From NCBI GenBank assembly GCA_013399115.1, contig VXAA01003394.1, forward strand, positions 62,001-126,000: a DNA stretch of 64,000 nt, in the 5' to 3' direction. Below are positions 39,303 through 52,022 of the stretch, in pieces. Under the pieces are notes generated by a model. That model was not told the origin of the DNA. It made no database searches and saw only the letters and a program-made list of their open reading frames with translations. Position numbers and translations under genes: made by a program. This stretch comes from Anseranas semipalmata. Its lineage: Eukaryota; Chordata; Aves; Anseriformes; Anseranatidae. Position 1 is the first letter of the stretch. Each line of letters starts with the position of its first letter.

Positions 39303-42300
39303 AAAAGAGACTTGTCAGTTTTGAACTATGTATTCTGAAGTGTTTTGAAAGGGGCATTAACATCATTACCCCTGTTGAAAAGCATTTTCTTTTGGCTGTC
39401 TTTCATCCACCCCCCCGTTACTCCCCACCCCCCAAAGAATATTTGGCTCATAATGTTTAATATTTTACATAATATTTTACTTCTTTTCCTCTTGGCACTG
39501 AAACAACAGAGACAAGTAGGAAATCTGGAATATGTTCCACATTTTTCCCTTCTGTCTGTGATCAGTAAGCTGCAAGAGATGAAAGGGATTGTGACTTGAA
39601 TGCTTCCTTTCTGTATTTTATTGAACCCTGGAAATAGTTCTGTATTCTTTTTCATTCATTCATTTTTCTGCTATCAGCATAAATAAAACTGATTGGAAAA
39701 AAATGGCAATCGTCTTCTAAAAAGATGGATCTTGCTTTTGTTTTCTTATTTGTAAATTTGGCACTGATTCACAGGAAAAAGCAAGATGAATATTTTCATA
39801 AAAGTGTTTTTTTTTTTTTTTTCATGTAAGATGCATGGTATTTTTGAAAGTATATAACTGTGAGCTGCACATCCTATGTGCCGTAATATCACACATATCT
39901 TGGGAGAGTAGTGTGCAGAGCTACACTTTGTTTTTTCTTGAATTCTTCTCTTCTGTATTCAGATTTTATATATTACTGTGGCCAATTAAGTAAATCATCA
40001 CCAAGTACACACACTGACTGCATATATTAGTGTCTATGTTAAAGTATGATCATCCTGTCCTCTTGTAGCTATCAAGAAAAAATTACACAGACTTGAAGAA
40101 TTGTAATTTAAGTTTCATGGTGCATAGTTATAGCTATATGGCAGGTACCAAATTGTGATCAGACAGCTATGTATATAAATCAGATAAATGACAAAATTTA
40201 CAGAGACCTTATTAAATAAATATATGACATATATCATGAAATATATGTAAGTGGTTTGGAAATATTTTTTTTCTATGAGCAAAAATGCTTGCTTCAGAAA
40301 TATAAAATACTCTAGAATTCAAATATATTACACACAAAAATTTCAAAATATAACTGAAGCCTGGAGAAGGAACACTAAATGCACAACACATTTAGAACAA
40401 ACTAAATTAACTTAATTACCTTTTCTATTTTTCACAGTGTATCATATTGGATTTTCTTTTTTTTTTTCTTTTCCTTATTTGCATACAAAATAAAGCAGGA
40501 AAAGACAATTGAAATAGCTTTTCGATTGTCTTACCACCAAAAGTGCAAGAGCTTCATTTTAATCTGCCCTTTCTCTAGAATAAACATATCATTTCCCTAA
40601 AATTGCTCAGAGATAACACCATGTGTATCGGAGGCCTGCCTGGCAACGTGCCATCTCCAGCATAGCACCGTGCAAAGGTCTGCATTGGTATTTGTCAGTC
40701 ATTTCTTGGTGATTTATAACTGAGTTGAAGTCCTTCCTCTCCCTCTCCCCCCTTCCCACTACTGCAGGAATTTGTGATGAATAGGATGGAAAATCTACAG
40801 CATGCGTATTAGTTAACAGGAGGCTGTGACTACAGTTTAAATCTGAACAGAAATCAAGAGGCCTCAGAGGAATTAAAAGGGTTTTAATTCATTTAAACTG
40901 ACCGGCCCTGGTTCAACTACTCTACAGTTGTGAGCCTTTATCATCTAGGATATCTATTATGCTCTACTAAGAATGAGAAAATATACATATCTTTCTTCTT
41001 TACAACAAAATGATTAGCTTCTTTTTTCCTCTACATGTCAAGCCCTTTTGAATTATAAAACCTACAACTACATAACTCAGCTGAAGTTTAGAGCAGAAAA
41101 TATCTGTTGAGAAACCATGGAAAGTTATTATGCAGATACTGTGAAATATCCTGACTCTGACCAAAGAGCCAAAAATAAACATTAGGTAGAGTGAGTCCTG
41201 TAACACTTGGGCTGAGTTCAGTCTCACACTGAATGCTTCCCCTTAAGCCAAAGACATTTCTGTAGAAGGCTGACTGGACATTTAGACTGTGGAGCAGGTG
41301 CATTCAGTGGTGTAAACTGCCCTCCTGTTTCCTCAGATGTTCAGCTCTAAGTGGCTGGTGGTTTACCTTGTGGCTCCTTCCAATGGAAATCTGCACATGG
41401 GAAGAGGGAGAAATACTGTTTGTAGGTCTCCCTCTCAGCATAAAGAGGAAAAGTGTTTGGAACAAAGGCTGGGACATTCTCCTGCTGTATTGATAGACTC
41501 TCTGAGACCATGTCAGGATACTGAAAGAGACAATACAATGTGGCGAACCTAAAACTAGACATATGTATTTCATTATAGCATATAAAATCTAATCTAGAAC
41601 CAAGTTAATAAAATCCACAAACCAACATGACTTAAGTCTTCAAAGTCTTTCTAGACATTGTATGAGTTGTGACACAGAAAATACAGTTTGGCAAAGAGGA
41701 CAGACACAAAACACAAATGAGAAAATCAAAGACCAGCACCAACTACTTTTTCAAGGTCATGGTTTTTATGGCTCTGTCTGTGGATGATGGCCAGGTCATT
41801 TGCAATCTTTTCAGCAGTCTGCTCTCAAATGCCTCAATGCAGATTTGAAACAACAATGAACATGAGAAACCTTATGATGAAAAATCTAAAACTCAGAAAG
41901 TTTAGTCCAGCATATATTTGGCTAAGTGAATTTTAAACCCATTACATGCTTTAAAGAAATAATGCATAGATTTTTAGGGGTATGTCAAGGGTTTGGCGAG
42001 TCTGTTAGCATCTCACCTCTGGAAGATGTAGTCATTTGGACTGTTATCACAACTGTCACATCACAGATGACTGTTTTCAGGAGCAAGGTCTGACTACAAG
42101 TATCAAACCAAATCATGTCAGCCTGTCAGGATTCTGGGCTTCTACATCAGTGATGGATGGCTCCTGACTGCTGCTATTCACAAGTGTATTTTTTCTACAG
42201 GCTTGGATGTTTTAGTTCTATATTCCCAAATGCTATGAGATATTTTATATTCTTTTGCAGCTTGCAGCAAGTCAAATAAATATCTTAAATTGGAGGTTGA

Positions 42301-44304
42301 CCAAGTTTCTTGATTATCATACAGTGAGGAAAGGAGCTTTCAAGCTATCTAATCTATCTAGCTAATGTATGTATGAAGTCCTTCTCACATTTAGTATTTC
42401 TCTTGGACTGGCTGTTGACCAACTTCCCTAACCATGCTTTGTGCCAAAAGAAAGCAAAAGAAAAGAAAAGAAAAGAAAGGAAAAGAAAGGAAAAGAAAAG
42501 AATGCAAACTTATCTTCATTATGTCCAAGGAGTTTAAATATTATTATTTGCTAAGTACTGAGAAAGCCAAAGGTCTACTAACAGCCGTAGAGCCAGAGCA
42601 GCTGCTGCTGGGTGTGCGATATTAATGCACTTATGTCATTGCAGAGTACAACTCTACCTCCACATCGTATACATCTACAGGAGTGTGAAAAATCTCTTCT
42701 CACTGGGAACGCAGGGATAGGCTATGGCAAGTCTTTGACTGCTGTTCCTTCCCTATCTCAGGTGTTTGGTCTCCAGCTTGAGCAAAGCAATAAAACTCAT
42801 GGGCCACTGTTGGCAACCCACTTACTAGTTACTACTAGTTGCTACTCGTTTCAGTCATCAGTGAATGCTCACTTAACAAATGATGCTGTGTACTTAATGC
42901 ACATCTGTCTCTACTCACCTGTCCTTAGAATTTATACTGTCCACGATGAGAAGGGCAGGAAGAAGGTGAAGAAAATTACTGTAAAGCAAAGGCTTGTGAG
43001 TGAAATAATATCTACAGCATTTTTGTAGCCCTGCAAATCTAAATTTGTGCAGTAGTGTGTTTTCAAGCAGTCATAATAGGAAGATCAGATGGCTATTGTC
43101 ATCCTTGAGAATGCCTTCTTTTGTTTCCTCTACATGTCATATTTCATTGCAAATACCAGGGAGATTAGTCAGGCAAATTTATTAGCATGCTTGTTAACAA
43201 TCTGTCCCCCTTTATTTCAGAGATAATAATAGACTGCACATTATATGTTTGCACTTTACCTTTAGTACTGATATTGGCAGAAAAGTTATGTAATAGTAGA
43301 GATTGTTATATAGGTCTGCTACCATGGGTTTTCTCTAAAGCTTTACCTGTGTAAAAAAACATAGGAAACAAAATCTAAAATGAAAATATTAATTTAAAAT
43401 AAGAGAAGACAAAGTCCTTTAAACCCTTCCTAAGAAAGCAATATCACGGAACATTTATAAAATATCATCTGTTCAAAAATATATTATCAACGTTACAGTT
43501 AGATGAATGGTATAAAATTTTTAACAATATCAGTCAGTCTTTAAAGGATTTAGCTTCGTCTCTTTTGTCTTATTGAATATTATTGCAAATAATCCTGTCA
43601 AATCTGTGGACAGGAGTGTTTCTAAAACAGTGACTACTTACTCCTATCAGTAGACTCGGTACTATCTGTTGTATTCCTGAAAACGAACATCATAAGAAAA
43701 CTCTAAATTGCATACGGACATTCTGTTGCAAGATAATTGTTAAATTATGTGAATCCAACTGCAACTATTTGAACATTAGAAATGCATAACTGCTTCATAG
43801 CAAAAGTTAGAAAGGGTCACAACATTACGGCACTTCTGTGACTAATAATCACTCTTAGCTGGAGAGAAATTCCATTAAATCAGTGGTAAAATCATTGTAA
43901 TAAAAAACATACATTTTCATTTGAATCAGTGTGAACATGATTAGGAGGCTCAAGTCAGTATTAGTTTATACTTACTTGCATGTCAAATCAGAGCATTATA
44001 TAATTACTTGCTTATGCTCTTTTGTGCACGTTTGCCTACACAGACAGTAAATTTACTCTGCCTTCACTTATAATAAATTCAACCTTGTTGTATTAAGTTC
44101 TCTGGGTAACAAAAATAGATTAGATTTATATCTATTCCCTCTACAAAGCAACACAGAAATTCCTAAAAATGTTGTCTTCTTGAAAACCAGGCACTGGAAA
44201 TTTCTATTAGATCTTTTATGTGATGATGCTCATTTTTATTACAGTTCTTACTGAAAACTTTGGCCTTTATAGAAATGTTTCTTTTTCATTGAAAAAGATA
44301 AATT
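39303..44304. other. Unannotated AT-rich noncoding DNA
   Basis: No gene is identified. It includes poly-T at about 39807-39822, a second (GAAAA)n array at 42446-42502 and a 138-codon plus-strand frame at 42612-43028. That frame has no recognised domain and no promoter or splice context. A C/T-rich tract lies at about 40733-40763. Confidence 0.5.
42446..42502 (+). repeat. (GAAAA)n pentanucleotide microsatellite
   Basis: About 57 purine bases built from AAAAG units with a few GGAAA and GCAAAA interruptions. It is the same motif as the larger array at 4045-4151 and sits on the same strand. The Lys-rich open frame across it is false. Confidence 0.92.
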
Positions 44305-44841
44305 ACAGAGTCAGAGATTCACAGCAGGGTGGAGGCTGGAGATCTCTAGTCCAACCCCCCTGCTCAAACGGGCCGCCTATAGCAGGTTGCCCAGATTTGT
44401 GTCCAGCCTGGTTTTGAAGATCTCCAAGGAGGGAGACTCCACAACCTCTCTGGGCAAACTGTCAGTGCTCAGTCACCCTCCTTGTAAAAAAAGCTTCTTC
44501 TTACGTTTAAATGTAATTTCAATTTGTGCTTGTTGTCTCTTCTCCTGTCATTGGGCTACACTGAGAAGAGTCTGGTTCTGTCTTTCTCATCCCTTGCCCC
44601 CATCAGGTGTTTAAGCACATTATTCAGATCTCCCCTGAGCCTGCTCTTCTCCATGCCGAGCAACCCCAGCTCTCTCGGCCTCTCCTTGTGTGACAGATGT
44701 TCCAGTCCCTTCATCATCTTTGTGGCCTTCCAGTATGTTCCTGTCCGTCTTGCACTGGAGTTCCCCAAAGTAGATCCCCAGGTCCTCCTCTGCAGAGCTG
44801 TTTCCCAGCTGGTTAGCCAACAGAGTTTACTGGAGCACTGA
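44305..44841 (-). mobile_element. CR1 LINE fragment (avian type), 3' ORF2 and UTR, internally deleted
   Basis: The plus strand reads as the reverse complement of an avian CR1: 'tctctagtccaaccccc', 'gcaggttgcccaga', 'gatctccaaggagggagact', 'ccacaacctctctgggcaa', 'gagaagagtctggttctg', 'agatctcccctgagcctgct' and 'tcccaggtcctcctct' occur in consensus order. On the minus strand the peptides LEHLSHKERPRELGLLGMEK and RLRGDLNNVLKHLMG, and then EVVESPSLEIFKTRLD, are the conserved C-terminal part of CR1 ORF2 (endonuclease/reverse-transcriptase protein). A stop codon TAG at 44379-44377 follows LGNLL. Frames shift within the element, so it is dead. Near 44772 the consensus segment between 'aactggggagcccag...' and '...cccaggtccttctc' is missing, an internal deletion of a few hundred bases. 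The 3' end is near 44305, where the terminal repeats are degenerate. It is 5'-truncated, as most CR1 copies are. Confidence 0.93.
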
Positions 44842-45359
44842 GAAATGAAATGTTTTCATTGACTATTCAACCTGCAGCAGATTTGGAAATGTTATTCTGA
44901 GATTTTTTTTGTCCAAATGTGTTGGTCAAAACTTACCATGGGCAGAAATAAACTGCCAAGCACAGTTTTAAAATGAAAATAAATGAAAAGAACTGCTCAA
45001 GTAAACAATATCTTTACAAAATTTAACTACTGTCCTTATGCATCTTCTTCACATTTAACCTACAAAAATGATTTGAAGCTGTATTGTCAAAAAGGTTTGT
45101 GATGATAAAAAAAAAAAAAAAAACTTTATGTAGCCATGGTGTACCCATGTGTTCTTCTTTAGGCCAGAAAAATATTAATTTGCTAATCAGTTCCAGAAAT
45201 TGTATGTGGCAACTATTAGTACTGCTATGCCTAACTCTCAGAAGTTAAGAGTTAGATTAATCTTATCCTTCTTTACATGAACTCTGGGCTCCCTTTATAA
45301 TTGGTGGAAGGAGAAAGGCTGCTGCTTTTATTGTCTTCTTCAGTAAAATAAATACATTA
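44842..45359. other. Spacer between the two CR1 fragments
   Basis: Unique AT-rich sequence with a poly-A run at 45107-45123. No gene is recognised. Confidence 0.6.
45107..45123 (+). repeat. Poly-A run
   Basis: Seventeen consecutive A bases. No retroposed element ends here. Confidence 0.95.
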
Positions 45360-45503
45360 AAAATGATAGAATTATGATTATTAATTATAATTATGATTAT
45401 TAATTATATAAAAATGATAGAAAATGGTTTGGGTTGGAAGCGACCTTAAAGATTATCTACTTCCAAACCCCTTGCCATGGGCAGGGACACCTTCTACTAG
45501 ACA
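45360..45503 (-). mobile_element. CR1 LINE 3' end only, with AT-rich tail duplication
   Basis: Bases 45421-45503 (beginning aaaatggtttgggttggaag and ending with a 'gggacaccttctactagac' segment) are the reverse complement of the extreme 3' untranslated end of an avian CR1. The element is therefore on the minus strand and cut off after about 85 bases. On its 3' side (45360-45420) the expected short terminal repeats are replaced by an AT-rich duplication: 'attatgattattaattat' occurs twice, bracketed by two copies of 'aaaatgataga'. This may be a mutated and expanded CR1 tail. Only the part from about 45415 is certain CR1. Confidence 0.88.
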
Positions 45504-45520
45504 AAAATAAAAATAAAAAT
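45503..45520 (+). repeat. (AAAAT)n at the truncated CR1 end
   Basis: Three AAAAT units lie exactly where the CR1 3' fragment stops, possibly marking the 5' junction of the insertion. Confidence 0.85.
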
Positions 45521-46595
45521 CAAGTTATCAACTTAGAAGTCTCAGAGTCAGAATTGGAAAAGAATTAATTTATTTTCAGGGTTAAAGAAAATAATATTTT
45601 ATTTTCTCAGGTGTAAATTTATACATTTTATAGTGTTCACGTTTAGGTAGATAGATCACACTTCAACTGACCTCAATTCATTTATTTTGGGCATGCTCAG
45701 AAACAAAACTTTAGAAACAACAATCCAAGTTTAGGTTTATTGGCACATAAACAGATTTACATCATGGTCATTCCCTGCTATTTAGCAAGGTAATTTTCTT
45801 GTCAAAAATCTGGAAGCCAGGCAACTGGATGCCTAGATGAGATGGAAGAGAGGGACAAGCAGATTCAGCCCATAGTCTTTGACATGGGTACTTAAATTCT
45901 GTCTTCATTTTATCTGTCTTTGTTTCTTTCACTAAATTAGTGTTATGGTTTCTAGCCTGTCTGATTGCAGTACTTCCTGAGATGAAGAACAAGTAACTTA
46001 CTGAACAAGGGCCATGTAATATGAACAGTGATTACATAGGCTGTGTAGTCTTACTGTTAGCCTGATATTCTTTGTGATGTTTGTCAAAAGCATGGGTTTC
46101 TCAGCTGGAAGCATGGTTTGAGAGGTGAGATGCAGCAAAAACACTTGACCTATGAAACAATTCTGCTTTTTGGCAGAAAAAGATAAATAGTCATTTTCTA
46201 ATTAGCTCAAAACAAGAACACAAAGACAGTGTATTTGAGAAAACAGTAACAACAAGAGGTTCCAGAAAAGCAATAGCTTGGTCATAAAGCAAGTAAATCT
46301 TAACTAGGAAACTGTGCTAGAGAGTAGAAGTTTGCAGAACAGAGCTGGAAAGGCAGAGAAGATGTACCATGCTACAGAGTGGCAAGAAATGACCTTAACA
46401 TTGATTGTGGGAGAAGCTAATGAGGTTGACTGGGTTGATAGCCTCCCTTTGACTTAGACAAGAACTATGTCCAGACAAATGTGACACAATAAAGCTGATT
46501 TTAAAACATCTTAAGAACTTTCATAAATAAAAACAGGGAAGATGAGATGGAATATATCTGCCCATATTCAGGTTCTGAAGGAGCACTTCCCCGAG

Positions 46596-46621
46596 TCTGG
46601 GGGAACATTCTGGGGGAACAC
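46596..46621 (+). repeat. Tandem duplication of a 13-bp unit
   Basis: Two adjacent copies of tctgggggaacat/c (46596-46608 and 46609-46621) differ only at the last base. Confidence 0.93.
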
Positions 46622-47130
46622 GTTCACAGAAATCTCCTGCAATAAAGTTTTTGTCCAAAGCTTACTGAGGCCAGTGAAAGTTTTTCTGAACTTAATCTCT
46701 TGCTTAGAAACATCTACTCCCTACCTTAATTCATCTCAGTTCTGTTACCAATAGCAGCCATATATAGTTTTCTCTGTATTTTCACACTTTTCCTGAAATG
46801 TATCAATTATTTTTACCTCCTTCATTTACAAACCCATTACCTTGTCCTATTTCAAATGCTTTCTAAAATGCCACTTCTCCTTAAACACACCAGGAGTGAA
46901 TTTAAGAGTGGGAAAAGAAAACACTCAAACCCAGTATTGCTATCCTTAGCATTTTCTGCTGGGTCCAATCCACTGTTTCCAAATCAGAGTAGAGGCAGGA
47001 AACATCTATATTTGTGTATTTTATTAGGTAAGAATACTCTCAGTTCTAACTTATAGACAATAATGTTAAGAGATCACTTTTACAGCTGTCCATCTTCTAT
47101 GTTGTATTATATTGACAGCCCCCCCTCCTG

Positions 47131-47161
47131 TTTTTTTTTTTTTTNNNNNNNNNNNTTTTTT
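47131..47161. other. Assembly gap within a poly-T tract
   Basis: Fourteen T bases, eleven Ns (47145-47155) and six more T bases. The true length of the T run is unknown. A run of eight C bases lies just upstream. Confidence 0.95.
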
Positions 47162-48691
47162 CAGAAAAGGATGGTCTCCTGTAGTTTGTACAAGGCTTTT
47201 TTTTCCCTGTTACAAGATGGTTATCCTCTTTTTGCTTCTAGCTGAGCCTTAGTATGATTTCTTTAATTCATATCAAATGTGCATGCTGCATTTTTCATCT
47301 CAATTAAAGACTAGCTCCTGATAGAAAAATAACATTAGAATGAATTAATTGTTGGTACTAGTTCGATACCAGATACAAAGAATCTGTTTTTAATTAAGTG
47401 CCCCTCTGGTGAAAATGCTGTGTTATAAAAATGACAACTCAGCATGCATATGAATACTGCATTATAACTTCGATGTCATGTTTGCTTAGTTTACTGTTTT
47501 ATGAAATGTATTGCTGTGCTGTGCCCTACTGGAATTGAATTAAATTATGAAACTCAAGCTGGCACAGAAATAATGGACTGAGGATGTATACAACATTACA
47601 TTCTTCCCACTCCTCTTAATAACAAATAAACCAAAATGTCATCTGGTTTCATTTTTTTGGAGGAAGTGGAGCGGTATAGAAAAGTCAGGAGGGGTGCTTT
47701 CATACTTTTTAATACTTGCATTGCAAGATGATGTAAAATTCTGAAATAACTTTTGCCTGGTTGGAGGAATACTCAGAGGAAAGTGCTTCAAATGTGATAA
47801 ACAAGATCTCTTATGATTTTATTTTTAGAAAAAAATTATACTGTGGAACTGTCAATGCAGCTGTGAGAATAATTCAGGACAGAAATATAGGTGTAGGAAA
47901 TAGTAGAAATGTAGGAAATATATCTTTCCTTCAAAACTTAGACTGAGTCCTTAAGATCAGTTTAGCCCCATGACACTTTTCACAACTTCTAGGTTTCATG
48001 TTAGGGTGTCCCAGCTATTAAATGAGGAAGGTTTCCTGCTTATATGCTGTCCTGCCTTATCTCTCCTAGCTAGCATGTTCTGCTTTTCCTTTCATCAGCC
48101 TCTGCATGTGAAATGATTCTTGAACTTCTCAACCTAGTTTTGGATTCTTTCTCTGATTTAGACAAGGAAAGAAGACCTAATTGAAAACTGATTGTTTAAT
48201 GTGTGACTATGTGATGTTTTACAGCCATTTCTGCGGTATTTAATAGTGAGTTAAGTGTTTCACTTATCTGACTGGGCTTTTGGAACCTCAGTGTTTTTAA
48301 GTGTCTAGAGAATACTGAAATAAAGGTGCTTAATATGCCTGAACACTTTTTCCATTTTATCTTGGAAAAAGCAGTTAAAAGTTTCTTGGAACCATTTCGG
48401 CTATATTCTAAGTGATGTAAAAGATAAGCAAGGTTGCATGTCAGATTTCAATTGCTTAGAAACACTGTATGAGTGTGTGTATGAGTTGTCAGAAATATTT
48501 ACATTACCTATAAATAAAGCATTACTTATTAATCATTCTGTGGTTGACTAAAATGAGTTTAACTTACCAATTGTGTAGCAAATTTATTAAGAAAAAAAAA
48601 GTATGCTAAATCTGTAACAAATTTTTTTCCTTGATTTTTCCACATTAAATACAGTATGCTTAATCAAATTGATTGTTTTTTTTTCCTTTGT

Positions 48692-48720
48692 AAACAAAAC
48701 AAAACAAAACAAAACAAAAC
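48692..48720 (+). repeat. (AAAAC)n microsatellite
   Basis: Almost six tandem AAAAC units with no interruption. Confidence 0.95.
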
Positions 48721-50820
48721 GGTGAAAGAATCACAGGGAGAAGAAATATCCTTAGCATTCCCTTAGGTTTCCCATTTTCCCATTCCCCATCATCAGAATG
48801 ACCTACAGAACTTGGTTAAAAAACCTGTGGATTGTTCCTCAGCCATCCCAGGAAAAATTGGCCATCTTCACAGAGATTTCTGTTTCAGATGAAAATCTGT
48901 GTCTCTTGTCCACACCCCAGTTTATGTTCTACCATACAAGCCACATTATATCCAATCATAATTCGTACAATGGCATTAAAGAATCTCTTTAGAAGCATTA
49001 GAAGTATGATACAGAGCAATTATAAATGGCTACAACTTTGGGCAAGAAACAGAAGACCACTGCATTCAATAAAAATGTCACAGGGATTTTGATTCTTGTG
49101 TGTGAAACATCAAATATGAGTGACACAATATGCACAGATCAGGCTTTCACTTGGATGTATAAAATGAAGTTGATTTGCTAACAGATTAAATGATCAACCA
49201 GCAAGTAAAGCACCTGATAGAAGCAATAACCTGAGCCATCAGTTATTTAGATATTTTTCCTCTTGGAGGAAGATTCTGTCTTTATCCAAATGTAAGCAAC
49301 ATAATCTTTGCCAGATAATCAGTTTTCACTCAAGAAGCAATTTCAAACCACCTTCGCATTTTATCCAAATGAGCATTCATTTCAAAGTAACCACACCAGA
49401 GTTGAGGACAACCTAATTTGAAGACTGGTCATAAAATAGATGTACTATTCCTGTTCTTTCATGTTTGAATTAGTTAACTCACAGTCTGACATCCCAATTA
49501 TTTTTGGCTCTTTTATCATTGCAAATATCTGTAAGTAGGCTTGATAATAGAACTATAAAATGAACAAAACAGACTCCAAATACTCTCTAGCTTGTTCAGA
49601 TTCTTCATCTTTTGTTTGCAGAGATTCTACTGCATTTAGGACATAATTTGTTCCTGGGTTGCATTCTTTATTTTATGACATTTTTGTATGAATAGTAAGT
49701 TGATTCCTGAAAAAATGAGTTGCTAAAACATAAATGAGAAAGGATTTTTTTCAAGTTTTACATCATGCTTGGTCACAAAGAGAAACAACAGATGTTGTTA
49801 ATGTTAAATATTAATAAGAAAAGCAGGTCAACATTTCCTTACATGTAGAAAAGAGTAATCAATGAGAAAGGAAATTAATCTCTTGTTAAATTCACTGAAA
49901 ATCTGATATGAATGATCACTGATATGAATGGCTTAGAATGACTGGAGCAAAAGTAAAATGGCAAAAACTTTCAGGGTCACCATAGCAGACTGGGTATTGT
50001 CTCATGCTGCTATACCAGCTGATTTTCTGGCTTTCTAGTAAATACAACAATTTTACAGACTGGGAGAAGATCCATCTCTCCTAATTTAGGTGTTAAAAGT
50101 TAGTCGTTTAAATTCAGGTTACTCTCCCTAGGGAACATTTATAGTGAATGAGAGAAATAAGCTACTTATTTAATCTTAAACTGGTTGTATTAAGATAAGC
50201 AACATGAATTACTTTCTGAAGTTACGTGATTGACCACAAAAGAGACCAGGACTTGGACTTCTAAAATGAGGAATCTTAGATTAGAGAAGAAGAACCCCAA
50301 TCTGGGCATATTGCTACAAATCAGTTGGCATCTGAGTCTGTCAGCTTTGTTTCTCTATTTTATTGGGAGGGAAAACAAAGCCTTGTAACATAATTAAAAA
50401 AACCATTATGTTATTTTTATATTGCATGTTTTGAATTTTTATATATAACTTCAGAATCAGTATATTTTTATTTAAGACTTTACTTAAAAGATGATAACTA
50501 ATGAAAGATGGCAGAGATGAGAAATACAATAAATATTTCAAAGCTAAATTTGAAGATTGTTATTAGTCTTTGAATAATAGCAATTACTGTTGTGCTCTGA
50601 ACGATAGAATTAAATACAAAGTCTGTTCACTTAATGCTTGCCTAACAGTGCCACTAGACAGGGAGGTACAAAATACCCATAGCTCATAATAAGTCCTCTT
50701 CTAGTAAGTCTTACATTGAGCCAATGATTAGAGATTGTTTTAATATCTGAAAAATGTGTTTGCATGCCCAATTACAATTGTTGGTAGTATTAATTAGTTT
50801 GGTGTTGGATACTGTTACTG

Positions 50821-50850
50821 TTACATGATAACATTACTCTTATCATGTAA
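50821..50850. repeat. Perfect 10-bp inverted repeat with 10-nt loop
   Basis: Bases 50821-50830 (ttacatgata) and 50841-50850 (tatcatgtaa) are exact reverse complements with ten bases between them. There is no T run after it and no gene that would make it a terminator, and this is not bacterial DNA. Confidence 0.85.
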
Positions 50851-51006
50851 TAGTTGATTCCTCTTTAAAGGATTCTTCTTGAGAATACCTGTGACAATAT
50901 TCTGTCCTTTAACTAATGGTTGCATGAAAATTCCTATCGATAACCAGGTATAAAGTCACAGATTATTGCTTAATAATACCAGTACGTTTGGTATGCTGTG
51001 TTTTAG

Positions 51007-51039
51007 TTTTTTTTGTTTGTTTGTTTGTTTGTTTGTTTT
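51007..51039 (+). repeat. (TTTG)n microsatellite
   Basis: A poly-T start of eight bases is followed by about six uninterrupted TTTG units. Confidence 0.95.
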
Positions 51040-52022
51040 AAATATGGCTTGCAGAAAGAGCTCTGACTTCCCTGGATGGGAGTCCAAATAAATATTTTAT
51101 GTGGCATTTCCACAGATGTGAGCAATTTGATTTCTCTGTACAAAAATCCATGTCATACAAATGAGCATGAAAATTTGGAAGCATCAGCACTAATTCCTTT
51201 TATATCTGTGACATTATTTAAAGACAATAAGCATTGAAGAATTTGCACAGATTTAAGGCAGCTAAATGTATTTTTTAAAAAGTGTTTGTACAGTGACATG
51301 TTTTTCCCTGTTTATTCTAGATTACAGAGGGTGCAGCTGTTGCCTCCAGAGGGTGGAATGTAAGGGGTATATTTTCAAAGCACTGAATAGTGTTCTAATA
51401 ACATTACTCATTTTAGAGTGTGTTATTTGTTGACTGCAATGCTTGGATAACTTTTTAAGGATAACTTTTAAGTTTACAGGACAGCTTTCTAGGAAACAGG
51501 ATAACATTTTAAGAAAGAAAAATAAAGAACAATAAAGTCTTTATATGAAACTACTTCAATTAAAAGAAAAAGGTTGAAGAGTTGGGCCTTGATATTCCTA
51601 CTGCAGGCAGTCAGATATTATACTATTGATTCTCTGGGTGCAAAATATGCTCCACGGTGCCTTTTGGATTTTGATGAATTATAATTGTTTGGTCTTGTGC
51701 TACTAACTGTGAGTTAAGTTTTTATAAATAAATCTAGCAGATACCTCTTTTTATTTTTACTTTAAGAACTGAATGGTGAACTTATTCTTTCTTATTCTGC
51801 ATTTTTGCTGTGTGACTTTTTATATAGATCATTTAAATAAAAACAAATTATATTGGAAGTTGCAATGGTATTCTAGACACGAAAGTGAACATTTTGTTTA
51901 TTTTTTTCCTCTCATTTTATCATATTCCATTTATTTTACAATTCAAAAGCTAATTATATGCATCCTGAATTTGGTGCTCTGCCATGGATGCATGGGACAT
52001 CACTGTGTTCAACAAAATGACA

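Larger units (their letters stand above)
45521..48691. other. Unannotated noncoding DNA around a sequence gap
   Basis: No gene or nameable mobile element. It holds a 13-bp tandem duplication at 46596-46621 and a gap at 47145-47155. The segment at about 47340-47600 is complex, low in simple repeats, and might be conserved. Confidence 0.5.
48721..52022. other. Unannotated AT-rich noncoding DNA
   Basis: No gene is identified. It includes the hairpin at 50821-50850, the (TTTG)n array at 51007-51039 and a near-tandem repeat of 'ctgatatgaatg' at 49903-49914 and 49919-49930. The stretch at about 49160-49560 is relatively complex and free of simple repeats. Confidence 0.5.

Noticed and set aside
40625..40650. 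Possible RFX X-box (gcctgcctggcaac)
   Set aside because: Only one half-site fits well; this would occur by chance in this much sequence.
42612..43028. A 138-codon plus-strand frame
   Set aside because: No recognisable domain, promoter or splice context. Frames of this size are expected by chance in 64 kb.
44524..44841. A 105-codon plus-strand frame
   Set aside because: It is the antisense of the CR1 ORF2 remnant.
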